From Paeniglutamicibacter antarcticus_C (GTDB lineage Bacteria; Actinomycetota; Actinomycetes; Actinomycetales; Micrococcaceae), in assembly GCF_039544305.1 (NCBI RefSeq), contig NZ_BAABLK010000033.1, forward strand, positions 93,539 to 157,538: a stretch of DNA of 64,000 nucleotides, in the 5' to 3' direction. The position numbers and the translations under genes are program-made. The notes beneath the pieces were generated by a model that was not told the origin of the DNA, searched no databases, and worked only from the letters and a program-made list of their open reading frames with translations. The first letter of the stretch is position 1. The number at the start of each line of letters is the position of its first letter. Below are positions 47,718 to 56,715 of the stretch, one piece after another.

Positions 47718-50234
47718 TTAGCGCTTACTGGCACCCAACAGCTTGCTGCCGCTAGCTAGACCAGTCAGTGACGCGATATTGGCAGGCAAGGCGGTGGCCT
47801 TGCGATTCTTGCCGGTCACGCTCGTTGTGGTGTTGTTATTCCCGTCGACTATCGACGTGGCAGTGATTTCGAAGGACGAGCCTTCAGTCGGTTTTGCCTT
47901 CTGGAAGGCTGCCAAGGTGGTATATACCGACGGGTTGCCGGCACCCTTGGACCAGACTACCGACCATTTCGGGCTTTTCGCTGAAGTTCGGTGGTACGCG
48001 TTGGCGTTCAGGGAGATCTTCATGTCCTCGGCCGTAAGCTTCTTGGAGAAGTCCTCTACAGCGAGGATGGCGTTTCCCCCACCGGTATTGGAGAGAACAT
48101 TGTTCTTTACCGTCACGTTCTTGATAACCCAGGGCATGGTGGCGTCGGGGAAGGACTGGCGCGGATCGTGCCCCGCATCTCCATTGTTGGCACCGCGGCG
48201 CTTGTCCTGAACAATGTTGATCGCGCGGTTGGGTCCGCTGATGGTGTTGTTCCAGATCGCCACGTCGCTGGTGTTGTTCAACTTGATTCCGTTGCCGCCG
48301 TTGCCGATGATGCGGTTATTGGCCACGGTGGCTTTGGCCGAGATTTCCAACGATAATCCATGGGTCTTGTTCCTGATCATGTCGTTATTCACGACTTTGG
48401 TGTCATAGACCGATTCGTCGATCCACAATCCCGGACCGTAGTTGTTCAGGAACTGCGAGTTTTTCACGTCTATACCGCGGGATCGGGTGATCTTCAGACC
48501 GCCGGACACCGGGGAAGAATTGAAACGCCCCAGGTTGTTGTCACTGGAATTCAGGTGATTGACCTGCAGACCATCCGCATAGACAGCATTGACGCCGAGC
48601 ATACCGGAACGGCGGATGGTGACATTTGAGATCTTGTTGTTTACGGCGCTGACATTGATGCCGGTGGTTGAGGAATCTTCCACGGTCATGTTCTTCAGGA
48701 CGATGCCCGGCTTTTCGGCCGTGATTGCACCCATGTCCGGCACCGAGGGTGCGAATCGACGAACATTGATGCCGTCAATAGATGATTTAGCTCCGCGGAT
48801 GCTAAGCGCCTTAACCAGGGTTGTGGCCTCGACATTCTTTCCGCTTGGGTTCGTACCGAGATAGAGCTTGTTGGCCTTCCCATCGACGTAGAAGGAGCCA
48901 GGTTTCAGCGCAGTGAGCTTCTTGACCTGAACCTGGCGCTTTTCGTCGACCCAAACTTGCTCAGGATGAGCAGCCATCGGGTGCTGGGAGTTTACGAAGC
49001 CCCATGCTTCCTCCTTGCTGTCCTTGGCCCCTCGTGTGAATGTAGGAGATGAATCGAAATCGTGCTTCCACGCGGTTGCATAGCCACCCGATGAAGCGCT
49101 GAAACCGCTTAACGTCGATGAACCATCCATCCACACATGTTCTCCAGGATAGCTGCGCAGGTGGAGAGTCTTTCCCGTTGGGATGGTTACCGATTCATGG
49201 TATGTGCCTCCACGCACGACAATGGTCTGTCCATTGGAAGCCTTGGATACCGCTTGAGAGAGCGACTTCATCGGAGCCTTGGATGTGCCGGATGCCGAGC
49301 TGCGGCCGCTGGTCGCAACGTACAATGCATTGGAGGGGAGCCTGGTCTCCGAATCTGGTTGCTGTGGCTGCTCCGGTGGGGGCTTGATTGGTTCGTTTGC
49401 AACGGGGGGTGTTGCCACCGGTGGTAACCCTACCTTCGGCTGGTCGCTGGACTGTGTTGCTCGCAGGTTGTCGACGTGGATTCCGGAGGCTTTCTTCGCC
49501 GATGCTGACTGGTAGCCGCCGATACGTAGATTGCCGGCGGTTGTGATCTGAGCCGACCCTGAATCGGTGTGCTCAATTTGCCAATCCTTGCCCGCTGAAC
49601 CTTGAGAGGCCCGAGCCTTCAATCTGGTTTGCCCTTTTCCACCCACTTCGAAGTCCAAGTGGTAAGTCTTGCCAGGAATGACGTTCGACGCGATTTTCGT
49701 AGACTTGATGATGGTCTTGGTTCCGGAAATATGCTTGGAGACTTCGAGGCGCAGTGCGCCGTCGGAGGTTAAGCGTAGCGAGCCCTCGTAGTGAGAAGCA
49801 CCCGAATGACGCAAGGCAATGTTGGCGTAGAGCGAGCCGGAAGTCGGCAGGGAATCGAATGAAACATCGACGCCAGCGGCAACATCGCGTTGCTCAAGTG
49901 CCGCGGTAGCGGTGGAGTTCTTGCCAGGAAGAACCTTGAAGGCTCCGATTTCGCGAGCCATCGAGAACCGCGAAGCCTCGTTCAGCGTGTAGCTGGGTCC
50001 CATATTGGGTGTTCCCCAACCCGAAGAAAGCGTTCGATCCATGGAGTCGGAAAGAAAGGTCGATGCCGCATTTGCCTTGGTAGACGTGGCGTCCAAGGGA
50101 ATAGCCTGCATACTGGCAGCCAGAACGAAACCGGCCGCGACGATGGCTAGGGCAGACCGGAACTTTCTCAATTGAGGAGCGGTCGCCCGTGGTGGTTTGT
50201 GATCAATAGCGAAGTTCTTTTGGGGATGTAGCAA
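47718..50234 (-). CDS. Exported right-handed beta-helix protein with N-terminal sugar-binding-like domain
   Basis: About 838 residues. A signal peptide (ALAIVAAGFVLAASMQA) is followed by a beta domain beginning DSMDRTLSSGWGTPNMG, the same type found at the C-termini of both giant PKD proteins. A Pro-rich linker leads to LYVATSGRSSASGTSKAPMK, the opening of pectate-lyase-like helices. The solenoid has repeated N/V strands (VRRFAPSVPDMGAIT, NMTVEDSSTTGINVSAVNN, NNDMIRNKTHGLSLEISA, NRIIGNGGNGIKLNNTSD). A lyase, hydrolase or epimerase acting on the island polymer is plausible; no catalytic residues are assigned. The TTG at 50234 is preferred because AAGGA lies five bases upstream; the frame is open to 50429. 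Confidence 0.8.
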   Translation of the reverse strand: MLHPQKNFAIDHKPPRATAPQLRKFRSALAIVAAGFVLAASMQAIPLDATSTKANAASTFLSDSMDRTLSSGWGTPNMGPSYTLNEASRFSMAREIGAFKVLPGKNSTATAALEQRDVAAGVDVSFDSLPTSGSLYANIALRHSGASHYEGSLRLTSDGALRLEVSKHISGTKTIIKSTKIASNVIPGKTYHLDFEVGGKGQTRLKARASQGSAGKDWQIEHTDSGSAQITTAGNLRIGGYQSASAKKASGIHVDNLRATQSSDQPKVGLPPVATPPVANEPIKPPPEQPQQPDSETRLPSNALYVATSGRSSASGTSKAPMKSLSQAVSKASNGQTIVVRGGTYHESVTIPTGKTLHLRSYPGEHVWMDGSSTLSGFSASSGGYATAWKHDFDSSPTFTRGAKDSKEEAWGFVNSQHPMAAHPEQVWVDEKRQVQVKKLTALKPGSFYVDGKANKLYLGTNPSGKNVEATTLVKALSIRGAKSSIDGINVRRFAPSVPDMGAITAEKPGIVLKNMTVEDSSTTGINVSAVNNKISNVTIRRSGMLGVNAVYADGLQVNHLNSSDNNLGRFNSSPVSGGLKITRSRGIDVKNSQFLNNYGPGLWIDESVYDTKVVNNDMIRNKTHGLSLEISAKATVANNRIIGNGGNGIKLNNTSDVAIWNNTISGPNRAINIVQDKRRGANNGDAGHDPRQSFPDATMPWVIKNVTVKNNVLSNTGGGNAILAVEDFSKKLTAEDMKISLNANAYHRTSAKSPKWSVVWSKGAGNPSVYTTLAAFQKAKPTEGSSFEITATSIVDGNNNTTTSVTGKNRKATALPANIASLTGLASGSKLLGASKR

Positions 50235-50640
50235 GAGAATCCTTGATGGGTCGTATCTTGCTCCCCAGCAAAAGGATACGAAGTTGGGTAGGTGTCGAAA
50301 GTGAACATGGACTCGCGCCAGTCCACCCAGCAATGGTGGCATGTGCGCTTTTGTTATGCAAACGAGACGTTGGGTCCAATGATGTTGGGTAATTGTTATA
50401 TTTATGAAAATAACGCGCAAAAATACCAAGAAATGAGTGTTCTCTCCGAGTGTTTTTTCAACGCACTAAGTAGCGGGGTACTCGTGCTGACGGCACCTTT
50501 TGGGCATATATTTCTTGATATAAATGTTGGCTTTACGAACAACTAGAAACGGCTCGAGTGTGGGGATGCTCAGGCCGAAACTAATCACCGCTTGGCGGGA
50601 CGTGAACCAGTTGTACGGGCTTTTGGGGGAGGGAAACAGC
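50235..50640. promoter_or_regulatory. AT-rich divergent intergenic region
   Basis: About 400 bases between divergent genes. 50380-50545 is strikingly AT-rich for this genome (for example TTGTTATATTTATGAAAATAA, shown in two parts: TTGTTATATTTATG and AAAATAACGCG; later ATATATTTCTTGATATAAA). It likely contains the promoters of both neighbours and could be a target for an Lsr2-type silencer. No gene is supported within it. Confidence 0.55.
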
Positions 50641-51813
50641 ATGCAACGTGGCGAAAAGGTGCCGCTCAAAATTGCACTGGTTGGAACACGTGGAGTACCT
50701 GCTCGGTACGGTGGTTTCGAAACTGCTATTGAGGAGGTCGGGCGCAGGCTCGCTGCGAAAGGTCACCAGGTTACTGTGTACTGCCGCGGCACGTCTGCAA
50801 GCGAGCGCGAAAATGAGTACTTGGGAATGAAACTCGTGCATCTGCCCGCGCTTAGAAAACGAAGCCTCGAGACGTTAAGTCACACCACGTTGTCAGTTTG
50901 GCACGCTGTCTTCAACCGCCCTGATGCTGCCATCGTGTTTAACGCCGCAAACTCACCCCTTTTGCCGGTGCTTGGGCTTGGACGTATTCCGACCGCTACC
51001 CACGTCGATGGCTTGGAGTGGAAACGATCTAAGTGGGGTCCGCTTGGCAAGAGGTACTACCTCGCTTGCGAAAGGCTAGCAGTTTGGTGGTCCAAGGCAC
51101 TCATTTCCGATGCTCAAGGTATTGCGGATTACTACTCAAACAAGTTTGGCGTAGGTTCTCGCTTGATCGCTTACGGCGCTCCGAGCCTGGATGGGAAGGT
51201 ATGCACCAGGATCCAAGAGTTAGAACTTGAAACAGGCAAGTTCCACTTACTCGTTGCACGGTTCGAGCCGGAGAACCATGTGGAGATGATCGTTCGAGGA
51301 TACGCGCGGTCGGGAGCCGTGTTGCCGTTGGTGGTCGTTGGATCGGCACCGTATGCCGAAAGGTATACCCAGCAAATTATCGCCGCGGCCACTGACTCGG
51401 TGAAGCTCTTGGGTGCCGTTTGGGATCAAGAGCTGTTGGATGAGCTCTACGAAAACGCCCTTGTCTACTGGCATGGTCATTCGGTGGGGGGCACCAACCC
51501 GTCGTTGCTTCGCGCCATGGGTGCCGGAACCGCTGTCACCGCCTTCGATGTGAACTTCAACCGTGAAGTCCTGCTGGACGCCGGCGAGTATTTTGACGAC
51601 GCGGATCAAGCGGCACAGCTTTTTCGCAAGGCCGAATCGGATCCGGACTTGTTGGCCAAGCGTGCCCGTCGATCTAGACAACGAGCTGAGGACTACGACT
51701 GGGACGTTGTAGCTGACGCCTACGAAGAATTGTGCCGTGATCTGGCGGACGGGTCGGCAAACAAATCGGACATCCGCAGCAGTGGTCTTGGACCAGCGCG
51801 GGCCGCTCGGTAG
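50641..51813 (+). CDS. Glycosyltransferase of the DUF1972/rhamnosyltransferase type
   Basis: A 390-residue GT-B enzyme. The N-terminal IALVGTRGVPARYGGFETAI is the diagnostic DUF1972 motif, found in rhamnosyltransferases of capsule and cell-wall polymer pathways. The C-terminal half has YWHGHSVGGTNPSLLRAMGA, the donor-binding region. ATG 50641 is chosen for GGGGGAGGG nine bases upstream. With rmlA, rmlB and rmlCD at 19-22.6 kb, dTDP-rhamnose is a plausible donor; this is inference. It starts a second plus-strand run that extends to the GDPD gene. Confidence 0.87.
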   Translation: MQRGEKVPLKIALVGTRGVPARYGGFETAIEEVGRRLAAKGHQVTVYCRGTSASERENEYLGMKLVHLPALRKRSLETLSHTTLSVWHAVFNRPDAAIVFNAANSPLLPVLGLGRIPTATHVDGLEWKRSKWGPLGKRYYLACERLAVWWSKALISDAQGIADYYSNKFGVGSRLIAYGAPSLDGKVCTRIQELELETGKFHLLVARFEPENHVEMIVRGYARSGAVLPLVVVGSAPYAERYTQQIIAAATDSVKLLGAVWDQELLDELYENALVYWHGHSVGGTNPSLLRAMGAGTAVTAFDVNFNREVLLDAGEYFDDADQAAQLFRKAESDPDLLAKRARRSRQRAEDYDWDVVADAYEELCRDLADGSANKSDIRSSGLGPARAAR

Positions 51814-51906
51814 TCGAATTGGGCTGCATGTAAAACATTTTGGTGGCTTGGTGCGTGTGGGGATGCGCACAACAACTTGGAACGTCTTGGATCGGGGAGA
51901 AGCAGA

Positions 51907-52338
51907 ATGATCATAGGATACGCGGCTGGGGCATTTGATCTTTTTCATGTCGGACATCTGAACGTATTGCGGCAGGCGAAATTGCGCTGTGACTATCTTG
52001 TCGCCGGAGTCGTTTGTGATGATTTGGTGGAAGCGAACAAAGGCTTCCGTCCGGTTATCCCCACAAACGAACGGGCCGAAATTGTTGCCAACATCTCCTT
52101 CGTCGATGATGTCTACGTGGAAACAAAGCTGGACCGCTTGGAAACGTGGGCAGACGTCAAATTTGATGTGTTCTTCAAGGGTGACGACTGGAAAGGGAGC
52201 AGGAAAGGTCTTGAGCTTGAGCGACGTTTCGCTGGCGTGGGAGTTCGAGTCGAATACTTCCCGTATACGGTGCATACCTCCAGCAGCAAATTGCGGCGTG
52301 CGCTTGACGCCCTGTTGACCACTGCGTCAACTGCATAG
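51907..52338 (+). CDS. Cytidylyltransferase, glycerol-3-phosphate cytidylyltransferase (TagD)-like
   Basis: A 143-residue nucleotidyltransferase of the TagD size class. MIIGYAAGAFDLFHVGHLNV carries the HxGH nucleotide-binding motif; FKGDDWKGS and VHTSSSKLR match the later conserved segments (the second replaces the family's ISTT motif). It would activate a phospho-alcohol with CTP, for example to CDP-glycerol. GGGGAGAAG lies upstream of the ATG. Substrate not proven; other phospho-polyols are possible. It provides the likely partner for the CDP-alcohol phosphotransferase at 44259. Confidence 0.85.
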   Translation: MIIGYAAGAFDLFHVGHLNVLRQAKLRCDYLVAGVVCDDLVEANKGFRPVIPTNERAEIVANISFVDDVYVETKLDRLETWADVKFDVFFKGDDWKGSRKGLELERRFAGVGVRVEYFPYTVHTSSSKLRRALDALLTTASTA

Positions 52339-52355
52339 CGGACGCAGGAACTACG

Positions 52356-53162
52356 ATGAATGAAATACGCACGAGTCGGCACCCCCTTTACCGAGAGGGT
52401 ATAGGAAAGAAGCGCCTTCGTATTATCAGCGTAGTTGCAGGGGCGTGCCTTGCCTTTGGTTTCTCCGCCGTTGTCTCGGGGTGCACCAGTGCTGTCTCCA
52501 GTGAGTCGACAGCGCCGGAGAAATCCGCAATCGCCACGCCCACGACCGAGGTTGACGATGCTGACCTCGAGAAACTTTCTGCAGTGGCCTCTGAGACCCC
52601 AAGACAGGATAGTCCCGGGAAGCCTAGCGACGACGCCGCGATGAGCTTGGCTTGGCCCGATGATGAGGCTGCGAGTGTTAGGGATTCTCCGTCCGCGTGG
52701 AAAAAAGTTTCGGACGGAGAAAAAATAGCCCCGGATGCAAGATCGGCTGAGAAGCTTCCTCCCAAGATGCGACCAGTCGCACTCGATGAGTCTGTGCCTG
52801 CTGGATCAAGCGCCACAATGAAACTTGACGCTATCGAGTTAACCAACGGCACTGCTGATGGTATCGGCGAGGTGTCGGGTCCATCTGTGCTGGTAACGAT
52901 ATCCATACACAACGAGCACACTGATTCACTCGATCTGTCAAGAGCGGAGCTGAATGTGCTGTTCGGCAAAGACCGGCAACCAATGGTTCCGCTAAGTGAT
53001 CCACGCGCATCGAAGCTGGCATCTGGCGTCGAAGCAGGGGAAAGCACGAAGACGACTTTCGTTTTCGCGGTTCCCTCGACTAAATCCAATGAACTCACAG
53101 TTGAGTTCAACTCGGGAAATGATGCCGAGATTCAACAACTCGTGGGCGAAGTCCAACGATGA
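52356..53162 (+). CDS. Predicted lipoprotein, second copy of the island lipoprotein family
   Basis: 268 residues. The N-terminal signal IISVVAGACLAFGFSAVVSG ends in the lipobox VSGC (Cys near residue 43), followed by a Ser/Asp/Glu-rich linker to about residue 155. The C-terminal beta domain (VLVTISIHNEHTDSLDLSRA, ESTKTTFVFAVPS) aligns with that of the lipoprotein at 35315-36340. Both copies lie directly upstream of surface-protein genes: here its stop touches the start region of the broken PKD gene. AGGAA precedes the ATG. Function unknown; a shared partner role with the giant proteins is inferred. Confidence 0.8.
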   Translation: MNEIRTSRHPLYREGIGKKRLRIISVVAGACLAFGFSAVVSGCTSAVSSESTAPEKSAIATPTTEVDDADLEKLSAVASETPRQDSPGKPSDDAAMSLAWPDDEAASVRDSPSAWKKVSDGEKIAPDARSAEKLPPKMRPVALDESVPAGSSATMKLDAIELTNGTADGIGEVSGPSVLVTISIHNEHTDSLDLSRAELNVLFGKDRQPMVPLSDPRASKLASGVEAGESTKTTFVFAVPSTKSNELTVEFNSGNDAEIQQLVGEVQR

Positions 53163-53173
53163 GAGGCACTACG

Positions 53174-56100
53174 ATGCACAAGGGTATTTCGTCGGCGCTC
53201 GCGAGCTTGAGTGCTACAGCCATGGTCATGGCATTGCTCGTGTTAGTTTCCGCTCCGGCTTATGGGGATGCGCATCCCAGTGATCCGGCAACGCCTTCGA
53301 CGGTTACGGCAGATGCGCTACCGACCGTACAGATTAATGGAGTCGTTTGGTCCCAGGTCGTCATCGGAAATGTTGTCTACGCGGGTGGGAGCTTTAGCAC
53401 TGCGCGTCCAGCGGGTGCGCCTGCCGGCACACAAACCGTTGTACGCAACAATATTTTGGCTTATGACATCGCTACCGGGGAACTGATAAACAGCTTCTCC
53501 CCTTCATTCAACGGACAAGTTCTTTCTTTGGCAGCTTCGCCCGATGGCAGCCGTCTTTATGCTGGCGGCGACTTCACCACTATGAACGGAGAAAGCGCCC
53601 TTCGCATGGTCGCGCTGGAACCAGATACCGGACAACGGATTGCCGATTTCGACCCGCAGCCTTCGAATTCAGTAAGGACAATGGTGGCTACCGAATCCAC
53701 CGTCTACTTCGGGGGGTCGTTCTTCCGGGTTGGAAGCGCGTGGCGGGAACAGCTCGCAGCGGTTCGAGCCAGCGACGCCACATTGCTCGCTCTCCGTCCA
53801 GTAGTTACCGGGGGCCGGGTTGATACGCTGTCGCTGTCACCGGACGGGTCGAAGCTGGCCGTGGGCGGTCAGTTTGATACCGTGAACGGCACCAAGGGCA
53901 ATTCGAGTGCCCTGGCCGTGGTCCGGGCCGACACCGGGGAAAAAATGGCCTATCCGGCTTCAGCGTATGTGCGCAACGGCGTCGGAGGGGATGGTTCAAT
54001 CACCTCAATCGCCAGTGATGATTCAACTTTTTACGCCAGCGGCTTCACCTTCGGGAGGCAATCAACTCTAGAGGGTATCGTCGCAATTAATTGGTCCGAC
54101 TTGGACACTCGTTGGCTTGAAGACTGCCACGGAGATACCTACTCCGTGTACGCCACCGATGACTTGGTCTATTTAGCCGGACACCCGCACTACTGTGGAA
54201 ATATCGGCGGGTTCGCACAGGAATCCCCCTGGGAGTACAACCGTGCCATGGCTTTTGGGAAGGATGCCGCAGGAATCATTACTCGTGAAATCCACGGCTA
54301 CACGAACTTCGAAGGATTGCCACATCCCAAGCTGCAGACTTGGTTTCCTGCGTTGAGCGCTGGTCGCTATACGGGCCAGAACCAAGGCCCTTGGAACGTG
54401 GCCGGGAACGGGGACTTTGTCGTATACGGTGGAGAATTCCTGAGAGTCAACTACCAGGACCAGCAGGGTCTGGTTCGCTTCGCTGCAAGCTCGCAGGCTC
54501 CGAATCTACGTGGTCCTGAACCACAAGGTGATGCCTTCGTTCCGTCGCTGTCGTCGACGACGGCCGGAGAAGTCCGCGTCCGTTGGCAAGCGGCCCATGA
54601 CCAAGACGATACGAAGTTAGCCTACAAGGTGATCCGTGACGGAAAGAACAGTGCTCCGATTCATACCGTGGAAGCAGATTCCACATTCTGGGATCGCCCG
54701 GGGCACTCCTTCACGGACGCCGGTTTGGCCCTTGGCAGCACTCATACCTATCGCGTTTTCGCTTCCGACCCCAGTGGACGGGAATCTCGAAGCCAGACGG
54801 TGAGCATCACTGTGGCGACGAACGACGAACCGTCGAGCCACTACGCGCAAGTAATCGAAGGCGACAAACCCGCGAACCACTGGCCGATCAAGGCAAGCGA
54901 TGAAGCCACGCTCGTCGATGAGAGTGGCGATGACGATTTGAAGCTGAATGGCAACGCTGGAATTGACCCGGGATCCACCCTCACAGGTGCCTCAGGGACG
55001 AGCCTGAGATTGAACAGTGGCATCGCAGCTGATGCGGTGCGCGCCCATCGGCCGAACGAGTTCGCTACCGAGTTGTGGTTTAAGGCAAGCTCAAACCAAC
55101 AGGGTCGGCTGATCGGTTATGGAAACGCGATCACTGGCAACTCCTCCAACCACGACAGACTGACTTACATCAACAGTCTAGGCAAACTCAGTTTTGGAGT
55201 CTATGAGCGGGGTGCGCGGCGAACAATAACTTCAAGTGACTCGTACACCGATGGAAAATGGCATCATGTGGTTTCGACCTTGGGTGCAAACGGGATGCGG
55301 CTTTATGTAGATGGCCAGGAAGTTGCTTCTCGTGCTTCAACCACCACCGCTCTGGAATTGGACGGTTTTTGGCGATTGGGCTCTGACAGAATGTCGGGAT
55401 GGCCTTCGGCGCCTTCCTCTGGATTCTCCGGCCTCCTGGATGAAGTTGCGATTTATGACAGGCAGCTCTCAGCAGCAAGCATCGCCAACCATTATCAGGC
55501 TGGCCAGGGACAAATGGTCAACGTTTCACCTGTGGCCGCACTGATGGCAGAAGTCGATGGCATGGCAGTTGAAGTCGATGGGACCGGTTCGAGTGATCCG
55601 GACGGAACTGTCACTCACTATGCCTGGGATCGGAGACGGGTCCACTGCACAAGGGGCTCTCGCAACCCACGACTACCAAGATGAGGGGCAGTACACGGTC
55701 TCATTGACCGTAACTGACAATGACGGCGCAACCGACAGCGCCAGCAAAGAGGTGGACGTGTCCGCTCCACCTCCGCCGAACCGTGCACCGCAGGCTGCCC
55801 TTTCCGTAGTAACTGATGGGCTGGGTGTCGAAGCAGACGGGACAACAAGTACCGACCCCGATGATGGCGCGTTGGAGTACTCGTGGGACTTTGGCGATGG
55901 GGAGGGCGACCAAACAGGCTCTACCGCCCAGCACAACTACGCGATTGCCGGCGAGTACACGATTGGGCTAACTGTCACGGATCCAGAGGGGCTGGTGGAT
56001 ACGGCCACACAGGTGGTCAATGTAACGGCTCCAGCCGGTCCGCTAGCCCACGATAGCTTCAGCCGGACGGTCTCAGGCAACTGGGGTAATCCTGAGACCG

Positions 56101-56675
56101 GGGGGACTTGGACGCGAACCAGCAGCGCAGCTTCGACCATGGTCAGCGAAGGAACTGGAAAACTGCTGGGAACAGTTGCGGGAGCGGGCCCGGGGGCGTA
56201 CTTGCCTGCCTTGGGAGCCTTGGATGTGGTGGCTACGGTTACTGTCGCCCTGGACAAACAGCCAACCGGGGGAGGTACTTATCTTTACTTTTCGCCGAGA
56301 TACGTCAATTCCGCGAATCAGTACCAGCTGAAGTTGCGGATTACGAGCTCTGGCGATGGAGTCCTCCAACTTTGCTCGATCAGTGGCGGCGTCGTGTCTG
56401 TGTTGGACACAGCGAACCTGCCCTCGCTGGAATATAACGCTAATGAGAAACTCCAGTTGAAGGTGTCTGCGTCAGGAGCAGGCTTCACCTCATTAGGCGC
56501 TAAGGTCTGGAAGACCGGAACGTCGGAACCGGAAACCTGGGCAGTGACGGCGTCTGATTCTGCAGCCGGGCTACAAGAGGCCGCCGGAATAGGAGTGAGA
56601 ATGTATCTTTCGGGTAGTTCTACCAACACTCCATCGACTTCTTCTTTCGACGATCTACTGGTGGAAGGTCCATAA
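53174..56675 (+). pseudogene. Frameshifted giant exported protein (propeller-like head, Fn3, LamG, two PKD, C-terminal beta domain)
   Basis: A homologue of the 37647-43091 protein. Start MHKGISSALASLSATAM at 53174 (GAGAGG upstream; an ATG at 53159 overlapping the previous stop is also possible). The head (~35-440), Fn3-like part, one LamG (~554-780) and the first half of a PKD are read in one frame to a stop at 55684. The second frame, open from before 55557 to 56675, continues the same PKD, a second PKD and the terminal beta domain (SFSRTVSGNWGNPETGG). At 55630/55631 TGGGAT is followed by CGGAGACGG, whereas intact PKDs read TGGGATTTCGGAGACGG: two bases are missing. With them restored the protein would be about 1,167 residues. 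It could be a true mutation, phase variation or an assembly error. Confidence 0.85.
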
Positions 56676-56715
56676 CTTCATCACAACAGCGATTGACACG
56701 AACCGGGGGCGGTCA

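Noticed and set aside
55500..55700. Programmed ribosomal frameshifting joining the two halves of the second giant protein
   Set aside because: No slippery heptamer or downstream structure is visible, and the missing TT inside the DFGDG codons fits a plain deletion better.
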